NCBI GenBank assembly: GCA_035327565.1
Contig: DAOLDB010000009.1
Location: 1 to 64,000, forward strand
Source: JABDLO01 sp035327565
GTDB taxonomy: Bacteria; Bacteroidota; Bacteroidia; Chitinophagales; Saprospiraceae
Length of the DNA stretch: 64,000 nt
Direction: 5' to 3'
In this document: in pieces, positions 18,614-28,405 of the stretch
Position numbering within the stretch: the stretch's first letter is position 1
Layout: each line of letters starts with the position of its first letter
Made by a program: the position numbers and the translations under genes
The notes under the pieces: generated by a model
Seen by the model: the letters and a program-made list of their open reading frames with translations, nothing else
The model's database searches: none
Told to the model about the DNA's origin: nothing

Positions 18614-21600
18614 TTGAAAAGACTTTATCTCACCAGTTTATTTTGTATTTGGATCGTTACATTAATAACTTCGCAGTCTTATAACAACTGGGAGAAAATC
18701 ATTTTCTTTCCTGATTCCTGCCAAATATCATTAGATGCATTCACTTTTGATCCTTCGAGTCTTTGCATCACACCTTTCATTCCTTACTCAATACAAGAAA
18801 ATATACTGTATTTCCACTGTGATAGGATCGAGGAAATGAAAGGGCAACCCATAGAAATTAAATACAGAAAATTAGAAATGCATCTTAAGACTCCTCAATT
18901 CTTTCTCGATTCTTCACAACTCACACAAAAAGAGACGGCTGTATACATAGGATATGATTACTCACCATATAAAAAACCTAATTCACATTCATTGATAGAA
19001 AGGGGAAATATGCAATATCAGGGTTCCATATCCAGAGGATTTTCTGTAGGTAACAGCCAAAATCTATTATTAAATTCCAATCTGAATCTCCAATTAAATG
19101 GTGAGTTAGGAAATGGCATAAAGGTAGCAGCAGCCATTTCAGATGATAATATACCGATTCAGGCAGATGGAAATACCCGGTTATTGCAGGAATTTGACAG
19201 GGTATTTATTCAGGTGCAAAAAGATCATACGGGCATCATAGCTGGAGATTACGATCTTATGTCTCAACCATCGCATTTTATCAGATACTATAAGAAACTT
19301 CAAGGTCTAAGAGTTGATCACCAGGTGGCAAATAATGACCAGCCAGTAATAGCTACTTCAGTAAACATGGCTGTTTCAAGGGGAAAATTTGCAAGGCAGC
19401 AAATCCCTGTACAAGAAGGCAACCAGGGTCCATATAAACTACAAGGGAATAATGGTGAGCGCTTTTTAATCGTATTGCAGGGGAGTGAGAGAATATATCT
19501 TGATGGCAATCTATTGATCCGGGGTCAGGATTTTGATTATATCATTGATTACAATAATGCTGAAATAACTTTTACCCAACAAAGAATTATCAGCCGTGAA
19601 CTGAGAATCATTGCAGAGTTTGAATACACTGATCAAAACTATTTACGAACACTTTATGCAATTCAATCCCAATACGAATCCGATAAATTGTCCCTGAGTT
19701 TCGACTTTTATAATGAACAGGACTCAAAAAATGCGACCGGACAGATCGAATTAGACAGTACAGATATCTCTATTCTTTCCAATGCCACCAATGATCCATT
19801 GTCGTTATTCCGGTCTGGCATTCGCAATCCTTTGCATCCAGATCAAATAGCAGCAAATGCGATATTGTACCGAAAAGAATGGGACAATATGGCACACGAT
19901 ACCATATTGGTGTACGCAGGTAACCCATCCGGGTTTGTTGAAAAAGAGTCTTTAGTTTCAGCCACATTTTCGGAAGTTGGGCCCGGCAAAGGTGATTACA
20001 TAATAGATAATCAAGCAGGTGCAAACGGACGGGTTTATAAATTTGTTGGAAAAGGAAAAGGGACTTATCTACCGGTAATCAGACTGGTCGCTCCTGAGAA
20101 ACGTCAGATGATGAGTTTATCGGCTTCTGCCAGACCTTTTGAGCATTCAACTTTAACCACTGAGCTATCCCTCAGTCATTTTGATGACAACCGTTATTCG
20201 AATATAGATCATCAGGACAATCAGGGGATGGCTGCCCGCTTTGAATATCGCTATGAATTGCCAAAAAATCAGACAGTAAAATGGAAACCGGTCATCGAAA
20301 CAGGATATGAGTATATTGATGAAAACTTCAGATTTTTAAATCCATTCAGAAATCAGGAATTTCATCGAGATTGGAACACTGAATTCCTGGAGAGAAGCAA
20401 TGAGCATCTGGCTTTCGTATCTTTTCAAATTGAAAAAGCCGATCAGATTCAATTGGGTCATAAGCTGTCAACGTACAGAAGAGGAGTTCAGTACCAGGGA
20501 TTAAAAAATGATGTATTGGGTCGATTTCGTTCCGAAAATACACGCATTGATGTAAATGGCAGCCTCCTCAGCACGCAAAGTGAACTCGAAACCACTCAAT
20601 TTTTCAGGCCTGATCTGGACATTAGACAAAATTTATCGTTTCTTGACGATTGGGCAATACGATTTCGATATTTTGCTGAAAAGAATGAACGTATTAACAG
20701 AGAGAATGATGAACTTTTGCCCTCCAGTTTTTCCTTTGAAGAATTCTATGTATTTCTGGAGAGTCCTGAAAATGAGAAAAAACACCTCTCACTTTTTGGA
20801 AAACACCGCACGGATCATTTACCGAACGAATACCGGTTGGCTAAAGCAACCAGCATTTATGAAGGAGGGGTACAGGGTTATTTAAATCACAAGTCCAGCC
20901 AATTGAGATGGAATGTGAGCTATAGAAATTTTATGGTTAAAAATACAGAATTGATTTCCAATGAAAGTGCATCGACTCTTTTGGGCCGCCTGGATTATGG
21001 GTTTGAAGTACTGAAAGGTTTTATCCAATCTTCATCCAGTATTCAATTTGGATCAGGCCAGGAAGCTAAAAGAGAATTTCAGTTTATACGTGTGGAAAAA
21101 GGTCAGGGAAATTATATCTACTTAGGTGATCTCAACAATGATGGCAAAGACCAGATCAATGAATATGAACTGGCAGTGTTCAGTGATGAAGCAGATTTTA
21201 TACGTGTCAATGTATTCAACAATGAATTTATACGTACAGAAAATAAAACCCTCAACCAAAGTCTTAGAATCATGCCCGAACGATGGATACGAGACCGTTC
21301 AACCTTTTTAAAGAGGGTGATTAGAAAGTTATCATTAAACAGTGTGTTAAAATTAGATAAGAAAAACAGTTTTGACTCGGGGCGTGGGCCATTGCTTAAT
21401 TTCAATTATCTTGATTCCAACCTGGTAGCATACCAGGGTTTAATCAACAATACTCTTTTTATAAACAGAGGAAATCCACTATTTGACATTCAAACCGGAC
21501 ACCGCAAAAGCAATCACAGGTTTGTACAAATTACAGGATATGAAGACCGTAGAGATGAAAGAATATATATCAGATCCAGAATTAACCCTAAAAAGCATAT

Positions 21601-22075
21601 AGACCTCATTACCCAAATAGAAAAAGGTAACCAATATTACGATTCAGAATTTATCGACAGCAGGGATCTGAACCTGGATTTCTGGGCTCTTTCTCCTTCC
21701 ATTGTATACCGCCCGGGTAATTCATGGAGAATCACAGGAAAATACAGCTATGAAGAACGAAGACAAAAAATTAATGATAGGGAGCATGCCAAACAGAATG
21801 CACTTACCCTCGAAATGACATATAGGGAAGCCGTAACCAGTGATTTAAGATTTTCAATGAGTCTTGTCAATATTCAATATGAAGGTGACATTAATGCTCC
21901 TGTTGCTTATTCCATACTTTCTGGTTTGAATCAGGGAAATAATTATTTATGGAACATTCAATATACACGAAGGATGTCTGGAAATGTTGACTTTAATATT
22001 TCATATGACGGAAGAAAAACCGGCCACAATCGAACCGTTCACGTAGCCAGGGCACAAGTCAGAGCTCATTTTTAA
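18614..22075 (+). CDS. Large outer-membrane/surface protein of unknown function (SprA-like strand repeats)
   Basis: 1,153 residues, read from a TTG codon (no in-frame ATG lies near the signal peptide KRLYLTSLFCIWIVTLITSQ). The mature protein has a conserved front part (SISRGFSVGNSQNLLLNSNL, ISDDNIPIQADGNTRLLQEF, IAGDYDLMS) known from large Bacteroidota surface proteins. A long run of alternating, barrel-like strands follows and the protein ends in Phe (VRAHF), as many outer-membrane barrels do. Residues 839-850 (DLNNDGKDQINE) fit a complete EF-hand calcium loop, a motif also seen in SprA-like proteins. There is no T9SS tail. It is likely an integral outer-membrane protein; the substrate or partner is unknown. 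Confidence 0.85.
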   Translation: MKRLYLTSLFCIWIVTLITSQSYNNWEKIIFFPDSCQISLDAFTFDPSSLCITPFIPYSIQENILYFHCDRIEEMKGQPIEIKYRKLEMHLKTPQFFLDSSQLTQKETAVYIGYDYSPYKKPNSHSLIERGNMQYQGSISRGFSVGNSQNLLLNSNLNLQLNGELGNGIKVAAAISDDNIPIQADGNTRLLQEFDRVFIQVQKDHTGIIAGDYDLMSQPSHFIRYYKKLQGLRVDHQVANNDQPVIATSVNMAVSRGKFARQQIPVQEGNQGPYKLQGNNGERFLIVLQGSERIYLDGNLLIRGQDFDYIIDYNNAEITFTQQRIISRELRIIAEFEYTDQNYLRTLYAIQSQYESDKLSLSFDFYNEQDSKNATGQIELDSTDISILSNATNDPLSLFRSGIRNPLHPDQIAANAILYRKEWDNMAHDTILVYAGNPSGFVEKESLVSATFSEVGPGKGDYIIDNQAGANGRVYKFVGKGKGTYLPVIRLVAPEKRQMMSLSASARPFEHSTLTTELSLSHFDDNRYSNIDHQDNQGMAARFEYRYELPKNQTVKWKPVIETGYEYIDENFRFLNPFRNQEFHRDWNTEFLERSNEHLAFVSFQIEKADQIQLGHKLSTYRRGVQYQGLKNDVLGRFRSENTRIDVNGSLLSTQSELETTQFFRPDLDIRQNLSFLDDWAIRFRYFAEKNERINRENDELLPSSFSFEEFYVFLESPENEKKHLSLFGKHRTDHLPNEYRLAKATSIYEGGVQGYLNHKSSQLRWNVSYRNFMVKNTELISNESASTLLGRLDYGFEVLKGFIQSSSSIQFGSGQEAKREFQFIRVEKGQGNYIYLGDLNNDGKDQINEYELAVFSDEADFIRVNVFNNEFIRTENKTLNQSLRIMPERWIRDRSTFLKRVIRKLSLNSVLKLDKKNSFDSGRGPLLNFNYLDSNLVAYQGLINNTLFINRGNPLFDIQTGHRKSNHRFVQITGYEDRRDERIYIRSRINPKKHIDLITQIEKGNQYYDSEFIDSRDLNLDFWALSPSIVYRPGNSWRITGKYSYEERRQKINDREHAKQNALTLEMTYREAVTSDLRFSMSLVNIQYEGDINAPVAYSILSGLNQGNNYLWNIQYTRRMSGNVDFNISYDGRKTGHNRTVHVARAQVRAHF

Positions 22076-22098
22076 AGCTCCGTTATCATTCACTTTAT

Positions 22099-23460
22099 TT
22101 AATTCAAATCACCCCCCCGAAGCTCATAGAGCCCGTATTGTAATACTCCTCTTGCCATTAGAAATACTAAAAGAGCTGCCCAAAGTCCATGATTTCCAAA
22201 AGCAGGTTCAAGCAAATAATATGCCGCAATGTAAAGGGCTAACGATATAAACATGCTGTCACGCATCGCCCTACTGGCGGTTAACCCAATAAAAATTCCA
22301 TCCCATAAATAACTGGGGAAGGCTAAAACCGGAAAAACAGCCATCCACACCATATAGGGTATTGCTGCATCAATTACTTCTTTCTGATTAGTAAAAATAT
22401 ATAAAAGTGACTTCCCTGTAAATGCATATAGACAAATGTAAAACAGTGCAAAAGCCAATCCCCATAGGAAAATAAGACGGATGGCCTGTTTCAATTTTTG
22501 ACGGTCATCCATTCCTTTATATTTACCAATTATGCTTTCGGCAGCATAAGCAAAACCATCAATACCATAAGACATCCAGTTGACAAATTGCAGCAAAACC
22601 ACATTCACCGCCAAAATAATTTCACCGGACTGGCTCGACCGGCTGTAGAAGAATCCAAAGGCAAAAGTGAGCATGACGGTTCTGATAAAAAGGTCCTTAT
22701 TGACATGCAGGAAGATTCTGACATCTTCCCAAATCAATATGACCTTCCATCTGAAACGAAGCAAAACATCCCTGAACTTTAAAAAAAGAAAACCAAATGC
22801 CAGAATAACTCCTGCATATTGGGATACAACGGTGCCTATAGCTACTCCAGAGATACCCAAACCCTGCACATGTACAAGATACGCGCTCAGCGTGATATTC
22901 ATCATATTGATAAATACGGTAAGAATCAAAGGAATGGTAGCATTCTGCATACCAAAAAACCAACCCAGAAGCACATACAACATCAAAGCTGCAGGAGCAT
23001 CAAAAATTCTTATGAAAAAATAGTTAAAAACCAGATCAGACTGGTCATTTGATACATTCAATAAAAACGAAGCAGCTTCAAAAACCGGCTTTTGTAAAAG
23101 TATAACAATAAAAGCCAATATCAATGAAAGTAACAAAGCACGATATAAAGTACCCGAAATGCCCATTTGATTTCTTTTACCATATTCCTGTGCTGTCATC
23201 CCTGTAGTACCCATTCGAAGAAATCCAAAATTCCAGTAGATGAAATTGAAAATCATGGACCCAAGACCTACTGCACCCAAATGGGCTGCTGACAACCTTC
23301 CCATCAAAAGGGTATCAACGGTTGATAATAAGGGTACCGAAATATTGCTTACAATGTTTGGAATTGCCAATCGCAAGATTTCCTTATTCATACCTTTAGT
23401 CATATTCCCATTTCCTGTGATAAATTTTTGCGAATGTAAATGAACGGGTTTAAAATGCAA
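22099..23460 (-). CDS. MATE family multidrug/Na+ antiporter-type transporter
   Basis: An inner-membrane protein of up to 453 residues with about 12 hydrophobic segments in two six-helix bundles, as in DinF/NorM-type MATE exporters (NIVSNISVPLLSTVDTLLMG near the start). It probably exports cationic compounds in exchange for Na+ or H+; the substrate is unknown. The annotated end at 23460 gives a 19-residue N-terminal extension with no family likeness. The ATG at 23403 (MTKGMNKEIL) is preceded by AGGAAATGGGAAT and by a -7-like TACATTCG at 23431-23438, so it is the more likely start (434 residues). Its stop lies 23 bases from the stop of the large surface protein (convergent). Confidence 0.92.
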   Translation of the reverse strand: MHFKPVHLHSQKFITGNGNMTKGMNKEILRLAIPNIVSNISVPLLSTVDTLLMGRLSAAHLGAVGLGSMIFNFIYWNFGFLRMGTTGMTAQEYGKRNQMGISGTLYRALLLSLILAFIVILLQKPVFEAASFLLNVSNDQSDLVFNYFFIRIFDAPAALMLYVLLGWFFGMQNATIPLILTVFINMMNITLSAYLVHVQGLGISGVAIGTVVSQYAGVILAFGFLFLKFRDVLLRFRWKVILIWEDVRIFLHVNKDLFIRTVMLTFAFGFFYSRSSQSGEIILAVNVVLLQFVNWMSYGIDGFAYAAESIIGKYKGMDDRQKLKQAIRLIFLWGLAFALFYICLYAFTGKSLLYIFTNQKEVIDAAIPYMVWMAVFPVLAFPSYLWDGIFIGLTASRAMRDSMFISLALYIAAYYLLEPAFGNHGLWAALLVFLMARGVLQYGLYELRGGDLN

Positions 23461-23585
23461 TCATTTTTATGTACTGATTACAATGATCAGACAACTCAAT
23501 CAATACACTCAATGTCAGCAGACAAAGATTAACCTTTTAAAGTCCTGATAGTCGAAGGCCTATAATCTTTCAAAATAGCCAAACA

Positions 23586-23975
23586 TCAGGATTTAGGAAT
23601 AAACCACAAAGGATTGCGCTCTCCATCTTCTCCGTTGTAATTCACGGTGATTTCTTCTCCGGCTTCTATTCTTTTAATACATAGAATATCGATGGTTTCA
23701 TGTGCTAAGTCAAGTTCAAATTCGGCGTTGGAATTCTCTCCGTGGTTATACAAGGATCCATTTCCCAATGCGATAGCAGCAGCGTCCAGGTTTTTTCCCC
23801 ATAAAAAATAATAATCGTGAAGAACCATTCTGTGAAGTATAGGTAATTCTTCAGGTGGCAGCTTGATGATCTGGCACACTTCAATGACTTCACCGGGCAT
23901 GATCGGTACAGAAGTAAAAACACCCCTGCCCCCTAATGGTGATGGAGCTATATATAGACCGGGAATCTGTTGCAT
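23586..23975 (-). CDS. SET domain-containing protein (putative lysine methyltransferase)
   Basis: 129 residues, essentially one compact SET domain. GGRGVF (15-20) corresponds to the SAM-binding GxG region, LYNHGENSNAEF (75-86) to the catalytic NHxxxxN motif, and GEEITVNYN (106-114) to the GEELxxxY motif. Bacterial SET proteins may methylate protein lysines; the target here is unknown. There are no pre- or post-SET zinc cysteines. Its ATG lies immediately after the stop of the EamA transporter (1 base between them), so the two are probably co-transcribed, though no functional link is known. Confidence 0.88.
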   Translation of the reverse strand: MQQIPGLYIAPSPLGGRGVFTSVPIMPGEVIEVCQIIKLPPEELPILHRMVLHDYYFLWGKNLDAAAIALGNGSLYNHGENSNAEFELDLAHETIDILCIKRIEAGEEITVNYNGEDGERNPLWFIPKS

Positions 23976-23976
23976 T

Positions 23977-24858
23977 TCATTCTTTTTTTATCAAATATAC
24001 ACCGGTCAAAATCAGTATCAGGCTAAAGAGATGAAATATACTGATGATCTCACCATCTACCATTCCCCAGGTCAGTGCAACTACTGGCATAAAGTAAGCA
24101 ACCGTACTGGCAAAAACGGCATTGGTATTCTGAACCAACTTAAAAAAAATAATGCTGGCTGCAACTGTTCCCATGATGGATAATAAAGCGACTGCCCCTA
24201 AAGAAAACAACGCATGAGATTCTGTCTTCAATTGAGTAAAGAAGCTGCTGAAAATGAGATACAATAGAGCAGGGATTGCAACAAATCCAAACGATACTGC
24301 ACTGATTTGTATCGGATTAACATCCTGAAAATATCTTTTTACCATGTTTACACTGGTGCCATAACAAATAGTGCCGACTACAACGAGGAGGCCATACAAG
24401 GGTTTGCCACCAATGGCTGATTCTTTGGATAAAAGGAGCAATGATGCTGCTCCACCAAATCCCAGCAATACACCAGCCAGTTTGAATTTTGAAAATAAAC
24501 CATTGAAAAATAAAAGACCCAAAAGCAACGTGAATATGGGTGTCATACTATTAAGTAATCCGGATACAGAGCTGGAAATCTCTGTTTGAGCGATCGCATA
24601 CATATATGCGGGAATGCCGGTACCGGTTAATCCTACGGCAGCAAAAAGCGGCCATTTCTTCCAGTCGATATTTTTTCTTTTAACCACTAAAACCGGAATA
24701 AATACCATTCCTGAAATTACAAGGCGAAGTGTGCCTACGACTGCAGGCTCGAATGCAATTAAGGCTTTCTTGATTAAAATAAAGCTGCTCCCCCAGATTA
24801 GACTAAGTATGAATAAAGTAAACCAAGCTCTAATATCAGCCCGTTCATTCTTTTGCAT
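23977..24858 (-). CDS. EamA/DMT family transporter
   Basis: 293 residues with ten hydrophobic segments arranged as two EamA repeats (front FTLFILSLIWGSSFILIKKA; second half from about residue 150). The drug/metabolite transporter superfamily acts in the inner membrane, usually as an exporter of amino acids or small metabolites. The substrate cannot be read from sequence. It is first in a two-gene unit with the SET protein. A TACCTTTG element 43 nt upstream is the likely promoter. Confidence 0.92.
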   Translation of the reverse strand: MQKNERADIRAWFTLFILSLIWGSSFILIKKALIAFEPAVVGTLRLVISGMVFIPVLVVKRKNIDWKKWPLFAAVGLTGTGIPAYMYAIAQTEISSSVSGLLNSMTPIFTLLLGLLFFNGLFSKFKLAGVLLGFGGAASLLLLSKESAIGGKPLYGLLVVVGTICYGTSVNMVKRYFQDVNPIQISAVSFGFVAIPALLYLIFSSFFTQLKTESHALFSLGAVALLSIMGTVAASIIFFKLVQNTNAVFASTVAYFMPVVALTWGMVDGEIISIFHLFSLILILTGVYLIKKE

Positions 24859-24900
24859 AGCATTATCTCTAAAAACTTTCTCCTAAACCATTAATAGTGA

Positions 24901-24908
24901 CAAAGGTA
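24901..24908 (-). promoter_or_regulatory. Candidate -7 element (TACCTTTG) of the EamA-SET unit
   Basis: The minus strand reads TACCTTTG, an exact TAnnTTTG match, 43 nt upstream of the EamA ATG, in the gap shared with the divergent prs gene. Confidence 0.5.
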
Positions 24909-24972
24909 TACCGGTGGCATAAATAATCTTATTAAATTCGCCCCCTCTACCTACTCCAAAACGCAAATAACA

Positions 24973-25905
24973 ATGCAAGATGTAAAATTGTTTGCAGGCA
25001 CAAATTCAGAATATCTCGCTGAAAAAATAGCAGATTTTTATGGCGCTAACCTGGCCAGCTACGAAGTGAGAAAGTTCAGCGATGGAGAAATGCAAATCGT
25101 CATTAAAGAATCCGTAAGAGGTGCATATATATTTTTTGTGCAATCCACATTTGGATCGGCTGAAAATATCCTGGAATTGCTTTTGATGATCGATAGCGCC
25201 AAAAGGGCTTCGGCCGGATACATTACTGCTGTCATACCTTATTTCGGCTATGCCAGGCAGGATAGAAAAGATAAACCCAGAGTGCCCATTTCGGCAAAAC
25301 TTATGGCCAATTTATTAGAAGCAGCCGGGGCAGACAGGATTATGACAATGGATTTGCATGCCGATCAGATTCAGGGATTTTTTGACATTCCTGTTGATCA
25401 CCTGAAAAGTGAGTTTATCTATATTCCTTATTTGCGAAAGTCAGACCTTAGTAACATCATCTTTGCGTCTCCGGATGTAGGAGGAGTAAAACGAGCTCGT
25501 ACTTATGCCAAGTATTTCAATAGAGATCTCGTAATATGTGACAAAGAACGGATGCAGGCCAATGAAGTAAGCGCCATTACTGTAATCGGAGAGGTGAAAG
25601 GAGGAGATGTGATTCTGGTGGATGATATAGTCGATACAGCCGGCACTTTATGTAAAGCAGCACAGGCTCTGATGGATAAAGGCGCAAAAAGCGTGAGCGC
25701 CATGTGCACACACCCGGTGCTCTCAGGTAATGCTTATGATAACATTGAAAATTCAGTCCTCACAGAACTAATCACTACCGATACTATTCCTTTAAGGAAG
25801 CATTCGGATAAAATCAAAGTTCTTTCATGTGCTAAATTATTTGCCCGTGCCATTCGTAACACGCATGAATATAAATCCATAGCGGCGTTATTTGTTGAAA
25901 AATAA
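24973..25905 (+). CDS. prs: Ribose-phosphate pyrophosphokinase
   Basis: 310 residues, the normal length. It makes PRPP from ribose 5-phosphate and ATP for nucleotide, histidine and NAD synthesis in the cytoplasm. Landmarks are YARQDRKDKPRVPISAK (93-109), the divalent-cation site DLHADQIQGFF (127-137), CDKER (189-193) for the flexible catalytic loop, and the PRPP-binding loop VDDIVDTAGT (216-225). It is followed after a 177-base gap by rplY, a prs-rplY order common in bacteria. rplY has its own promoter-like element. Confidence 0.97.
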   Translation: MQDVKLFAGTNSEYLAEKIADFYGANLASYEVRKFSDGEMQIVIKESVRGAYIFFVQSTFGSAENILELLLMIDSAKRASAGYITAVIPYFGYARQDRKDKPRVPISAKLMANLLEAAGADRIMTMDLHADQIQGFFDIPVDHLKSEFIYIPYLRKSDLSNIIFASPDVGGVKRARTYAKYFNRDLVICDKERMQANEVSAITVIGEVKGGDVILVDDIVDTAGTLCKAAQALMDKGAKSVSAMCTHPVLSGNAYDNIENSVLTELITTDTIPLRKHSDKIKVLSCAKLFARAIRNTHEYKSIAALFVEK

Positions 25906-26043
25906 CTGTGGATTCCATCCTGATCAGACCCATCGATTCAGAGTTGAACATATAGATTTCATTCATTTTATTGATCGAACACAGAATAAAAGACCAGATA
26001 AAATATTGACAATAAAAAATCTTTTTTGCTATTTAAATATTTT

Positions 26044-26051
26044 TATCTTTG
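26044..26051 (+). promoter_or_regulatory. Candidate -7 element (TATCTTTG) of rplY
   Basis: TATCTTTG lies 32 nt upstream of the rplY ATG. A TTTG at 26025-26028 is 15 nt further upstream, somewhat short for a -33 element. Confidence 0.55.
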
Positions 26052-26082
26052 CAGTCCTTTTTAAACAAGCATAATTTCTATC

Positions 26083-26676
26083 ATGGAAAAAGTACATATA
26101 AATGGAGAGATCAGACAAGTAAGCGGCAAATCGATCAATGGTGGTCTCCGTCGCGAGGGCAAACTTCCTGCAGTAATCTATGGAAGGAATGATAATATTT
26201 TATTCTCCACTTCAGCAAAAGCTGTAAAAGATATTGTATATACACCGGATTTTAAATTGGCAGAAATTGATATTGATGGAGCTACTCATCTTTGTATATT
26301 GAAGGATATTCAGTTTCATCCGGTATCTGAAGAAATCGTCCATATAGATTTTCTAAAGCTATATGATAGCGTCCCTGTTAAATTAGAGGTACCTATTCGT
26401 TTTAAAGGTTCTTCACCCGGAGTAAAGCTGGGAGGAAAATTGATTCAGCAACTCAGAAAAGTGAAAATCAAAACCACTCCTGAGCATATGGTTGACACCA
26501 TGTATGCAGATATTTCAGAACTAGGCTTGGGACAGGCCATCAGGGTAAAAGACCTTATTTCCAATGAAAATATCGAAATAATGAATAACCCCGCAGTTCC
26601 AATTGCAACCATTGAAATACCAAGAGCGCTTAAGAGCGCAGCGGCTGCCGAAGCCAAAGCATCCAAAGGTAAATAA
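26083..26676 (+). CDS. rplY: Ribosomal protein bL25 (CTC form)
   Basis: 197 residues: an N-terminal L25 RNA-binding domain (1-90, with GLRREGKLPAVIYG) and a C-terminal CTC/TL5 beta domain (95-180), ending in an Ala/Lys-rich tail. It binds 5S rRNA in the large ribosomal subunit. It lies in the same direction downstream of prs. The frequent downstream partner pth is absent; the next gene (metF) is convergent. Confidence 0.96.
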   Translation: MEKVHINGEIRQVSGKSINGGLRREGKLPAVIYGRNDNILFSTSAKAVKDIVYTPDFKLAEIDIDGATHLCILKDIQFHPVSEEIVHIDFLKLYDSVPVKLEVPIRFKGSSPGVKLGGKLIQQLRKVKIKTTPEHMVDTMYADISELGLGQAIRVKDLISNENIEIMNNPAVPIATIEIPRALKSAAAAEAKASKGK

Positions 26677-26737
26677 ATTACAAAAAATTCAGATTTTCGA
26701 CATGCCTCTTACCTTTCACATTGGGAAGAGACGTTTT

Positions 26738-27691
26738 CTAAAGATCCCGGACTACCTGGATGATGGTATCGGTATCTCCCATTGTATAATAGTGAATACA
26801 AGGTACACCCGCTGCTTTGAGTTCTTTGGATTGTTGACGGCACCATTCTATACCAATTTCTTTAGCCCGGCCACTATCCTGATTTTTCAACACTTCCCTG
26901 ATCAACTCTTCAGGCATGCTGACAAAAAATTTCCTGGGTAAAGTATGGATCTGCTTTGCCGATGTCAATGGCTTTAATCCTGGTATGATGGGTACGTGAA
27001 TTCCAATAGAACGGCATGATTCCACAAACTTCAAAAACCGGCTGTTATCAAAAAACATCTGTGTGACTATATACTCTGCGCCAGCATCCATCTTTTTCTT
27101 AAGATATTCAAGATCTATAGACATATTCGGTGCTTCAAAGTGTTTTTCAGGATATCCGGCCACACCTATACAAAATTGCGTCCTGGCTCCATTCGCTATA
27201 TTGGTATCGAGATAAATTCCCCGGTTCATATTATGGATCTGCTTAACCAGTTCTACAGCATAAGTGTGTCCATCTTCTTCACCAATAAAGCGGTCTTCAA
27301 ATTGCCGGGCATCTCCCCTTAATGCGAGAACATTATTTATTCCTAAGAAGTGAAGATCAATGAGTGCATTTTCGGTTTCTTCTTTTGAAAATCCGCCACA
27401 TATCAAATGAGGAATGGCATCTACCCCATACCTGTGCATTATCGAAGCACATATCCCCACTGTGCCAGGTCTTTTGCGAATAGCGGTTTTTTCGTAATAG
27501 CCACTCTCCATTTTTTTATAAATGAATTCCTCTCTGTGGTAGGTTACATCAATGAATGGGGGTTTAAACTCCATCAAAGGATCCAGAATATTGAAAATAT
27601 CCTGCATAGTACCCCCTTTCAAAGGAGGCAATACTTCGAAGGAAAGCAAAGTTGAACCTTTGGCTTGATCAAGATATTCTGATACTCTCAT
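26738..27691 (-). CDS. metF: 5,10-methylenetetrahydrofolate reductase
   Basis: 317 residues forming a single TIM barrel with FAD. It reduces methylene-THF to methyl-THF, the methyl donor for the methionine synthase encoded at 48776-52459. Landmarks are FEVLPPLKG (18-26), DVTYHREE (48-55), RGDARQFED and the FFDNSRFLKF region. The protein is slightly longer than the E. coli enzyme and lacks the eukaryotic SAM-binding regulatory domain. A near-consensus -7 box (TATCTTCG at 27727-27734) lies 36 nt upstream. Confidence 0.95.
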   Translation of the reverse strand: MRVSEYLDQAKGSTLLSFEVLPPLKGGTMQDIFNILDPLMEFKPPFIDVTYHREEFIYKKMESGYYEKTAIRKRPGTVGICASIMHRYGVDAIPHLICGGFSKEETENALIDLHFLGINNVLALRGDARQFEDRFIGEEDGHTYAVELVKQIHNMNRGIYLDTNIANGARTQFCIGVAGYPEKHFEAPNMSIDLEYLKKKMDAGAEYIVTQMFFDNSRFLKFVESCRSIGIHVPIIPGLKPLTSAKQIHTLPRKFFVSMPEELIREVLKNQDSGRAKEIGIEWCRQQSKELKAAGVPCIHYYTMGDTDTIIQVVRDL

Positions 27692-27726
27692 GGTTTATTA
27701 TTGATCAGCGGGTATTTTAAGAGGTG

Positions 27727-27734
27727 CGAAGATA
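27727..27734 (-). promoter_or_regulatory. Candidate -7 element (TATCTTCG) of metF
   Basis: The minus strand reads TATCTTCG, one mismatch from TAnnTTTG, 36 nt upstream of the metF ATG. No SAM riboswitch structure is apparent in the short leader. Confidence 0.35.
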
Positions 27735-27754
27735 GTAATTTGTAAAATGTAAAT

Positions 27755-28405
27755 TTACTTCTTCCTTTTAAAATCCCCCCTTTTCCAGGCATCGATAAAC
27801 TGTTTCCAGGCCAATGGATTGAATATTTGTTGTGGCTTGAACTGCCCCTCATACCGAAAAGCTTCTGCCGTCTGACGCATATAGATATTAATGGCTTCAC
27901 GTCCGTCTACCGGAAGATTATAGCGAATTTCCCTAAGCAATTCTTCTGCCAGCACATCACTATAGTTTTTTTGTAATTCATCGGAAATATCCAAAGCAAG
28001 AAATTCTATTCTGAAATGCTCGCGACTGGGAAAAGGCCTGATCACTGCTTCCGGCAACAGTATACTGTCCTGTGTCATGATTTGAATCCAGTAATATAAA
28101 GTTCTTTCCAGCGTGTCGGGAACAATGTATTCCACTGTTTTAAATCCTACCTGTGAAAATACAACCACATCCCCTTTTGCAGCTACCAATGAAAAGAATC
28201 CATCAGACTCTGAAACTGTACCCCTTGTTGTCCCTTTAATATATACATTGGTAAATGGCAAAGGATAAATCTTCTCATCTGGACCTTCGGTAACCACCTT
28301 ACCTGAAAACTGAATATATCTGGATTGTCCTTCAACCTGTCCATGCAGATTAGATGAAAACAGTACAGTGATCAATAGGATAAGAGTATAGTAAATTTTC
28401 TTCAC
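27755..28405 (-). CDS. Secreted protein with CarboxypepD_reg-like domain
   Basis: 216 residues: signal peptide about 1-22 (ends SSNLHGQ), then a carboxypeptidase-regulatory-like beta domain at about 30-105 (FSGKVVTEG, PLPFTNVYIKGTTRGTVSES, DGFFSLVA). A charged helical C-terminal part of unknown fold follows. Such domains in Bacteroidota usually occur at the front of TonB-dependent receptors; here the domain stands alone in a short periplasmic or surface protein. Function unknown. It lies upstream of metF on the same strand with a 63-base gap. Confidence 0.85.
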   Translation of the reverse strand: MKKIYYTLILLITVLFSSNLHGQVEGQSRYIQFSGKVVTEGPDEKIYPLPFTNVYIKGTTRGTVSESDGFFSLVAAKGDVVVFSQVGFKTVEYIVPDTLERTLYYWIQIMTQDSILLPEAVIRPFPSREHFRIEFLALDISDELQKNYSDVLAEELLREIRYNLPVDGREAINIYMRQTAEAFRYEGQFKPQQIFNPLAWKQFIDAWKRGDFKRKK

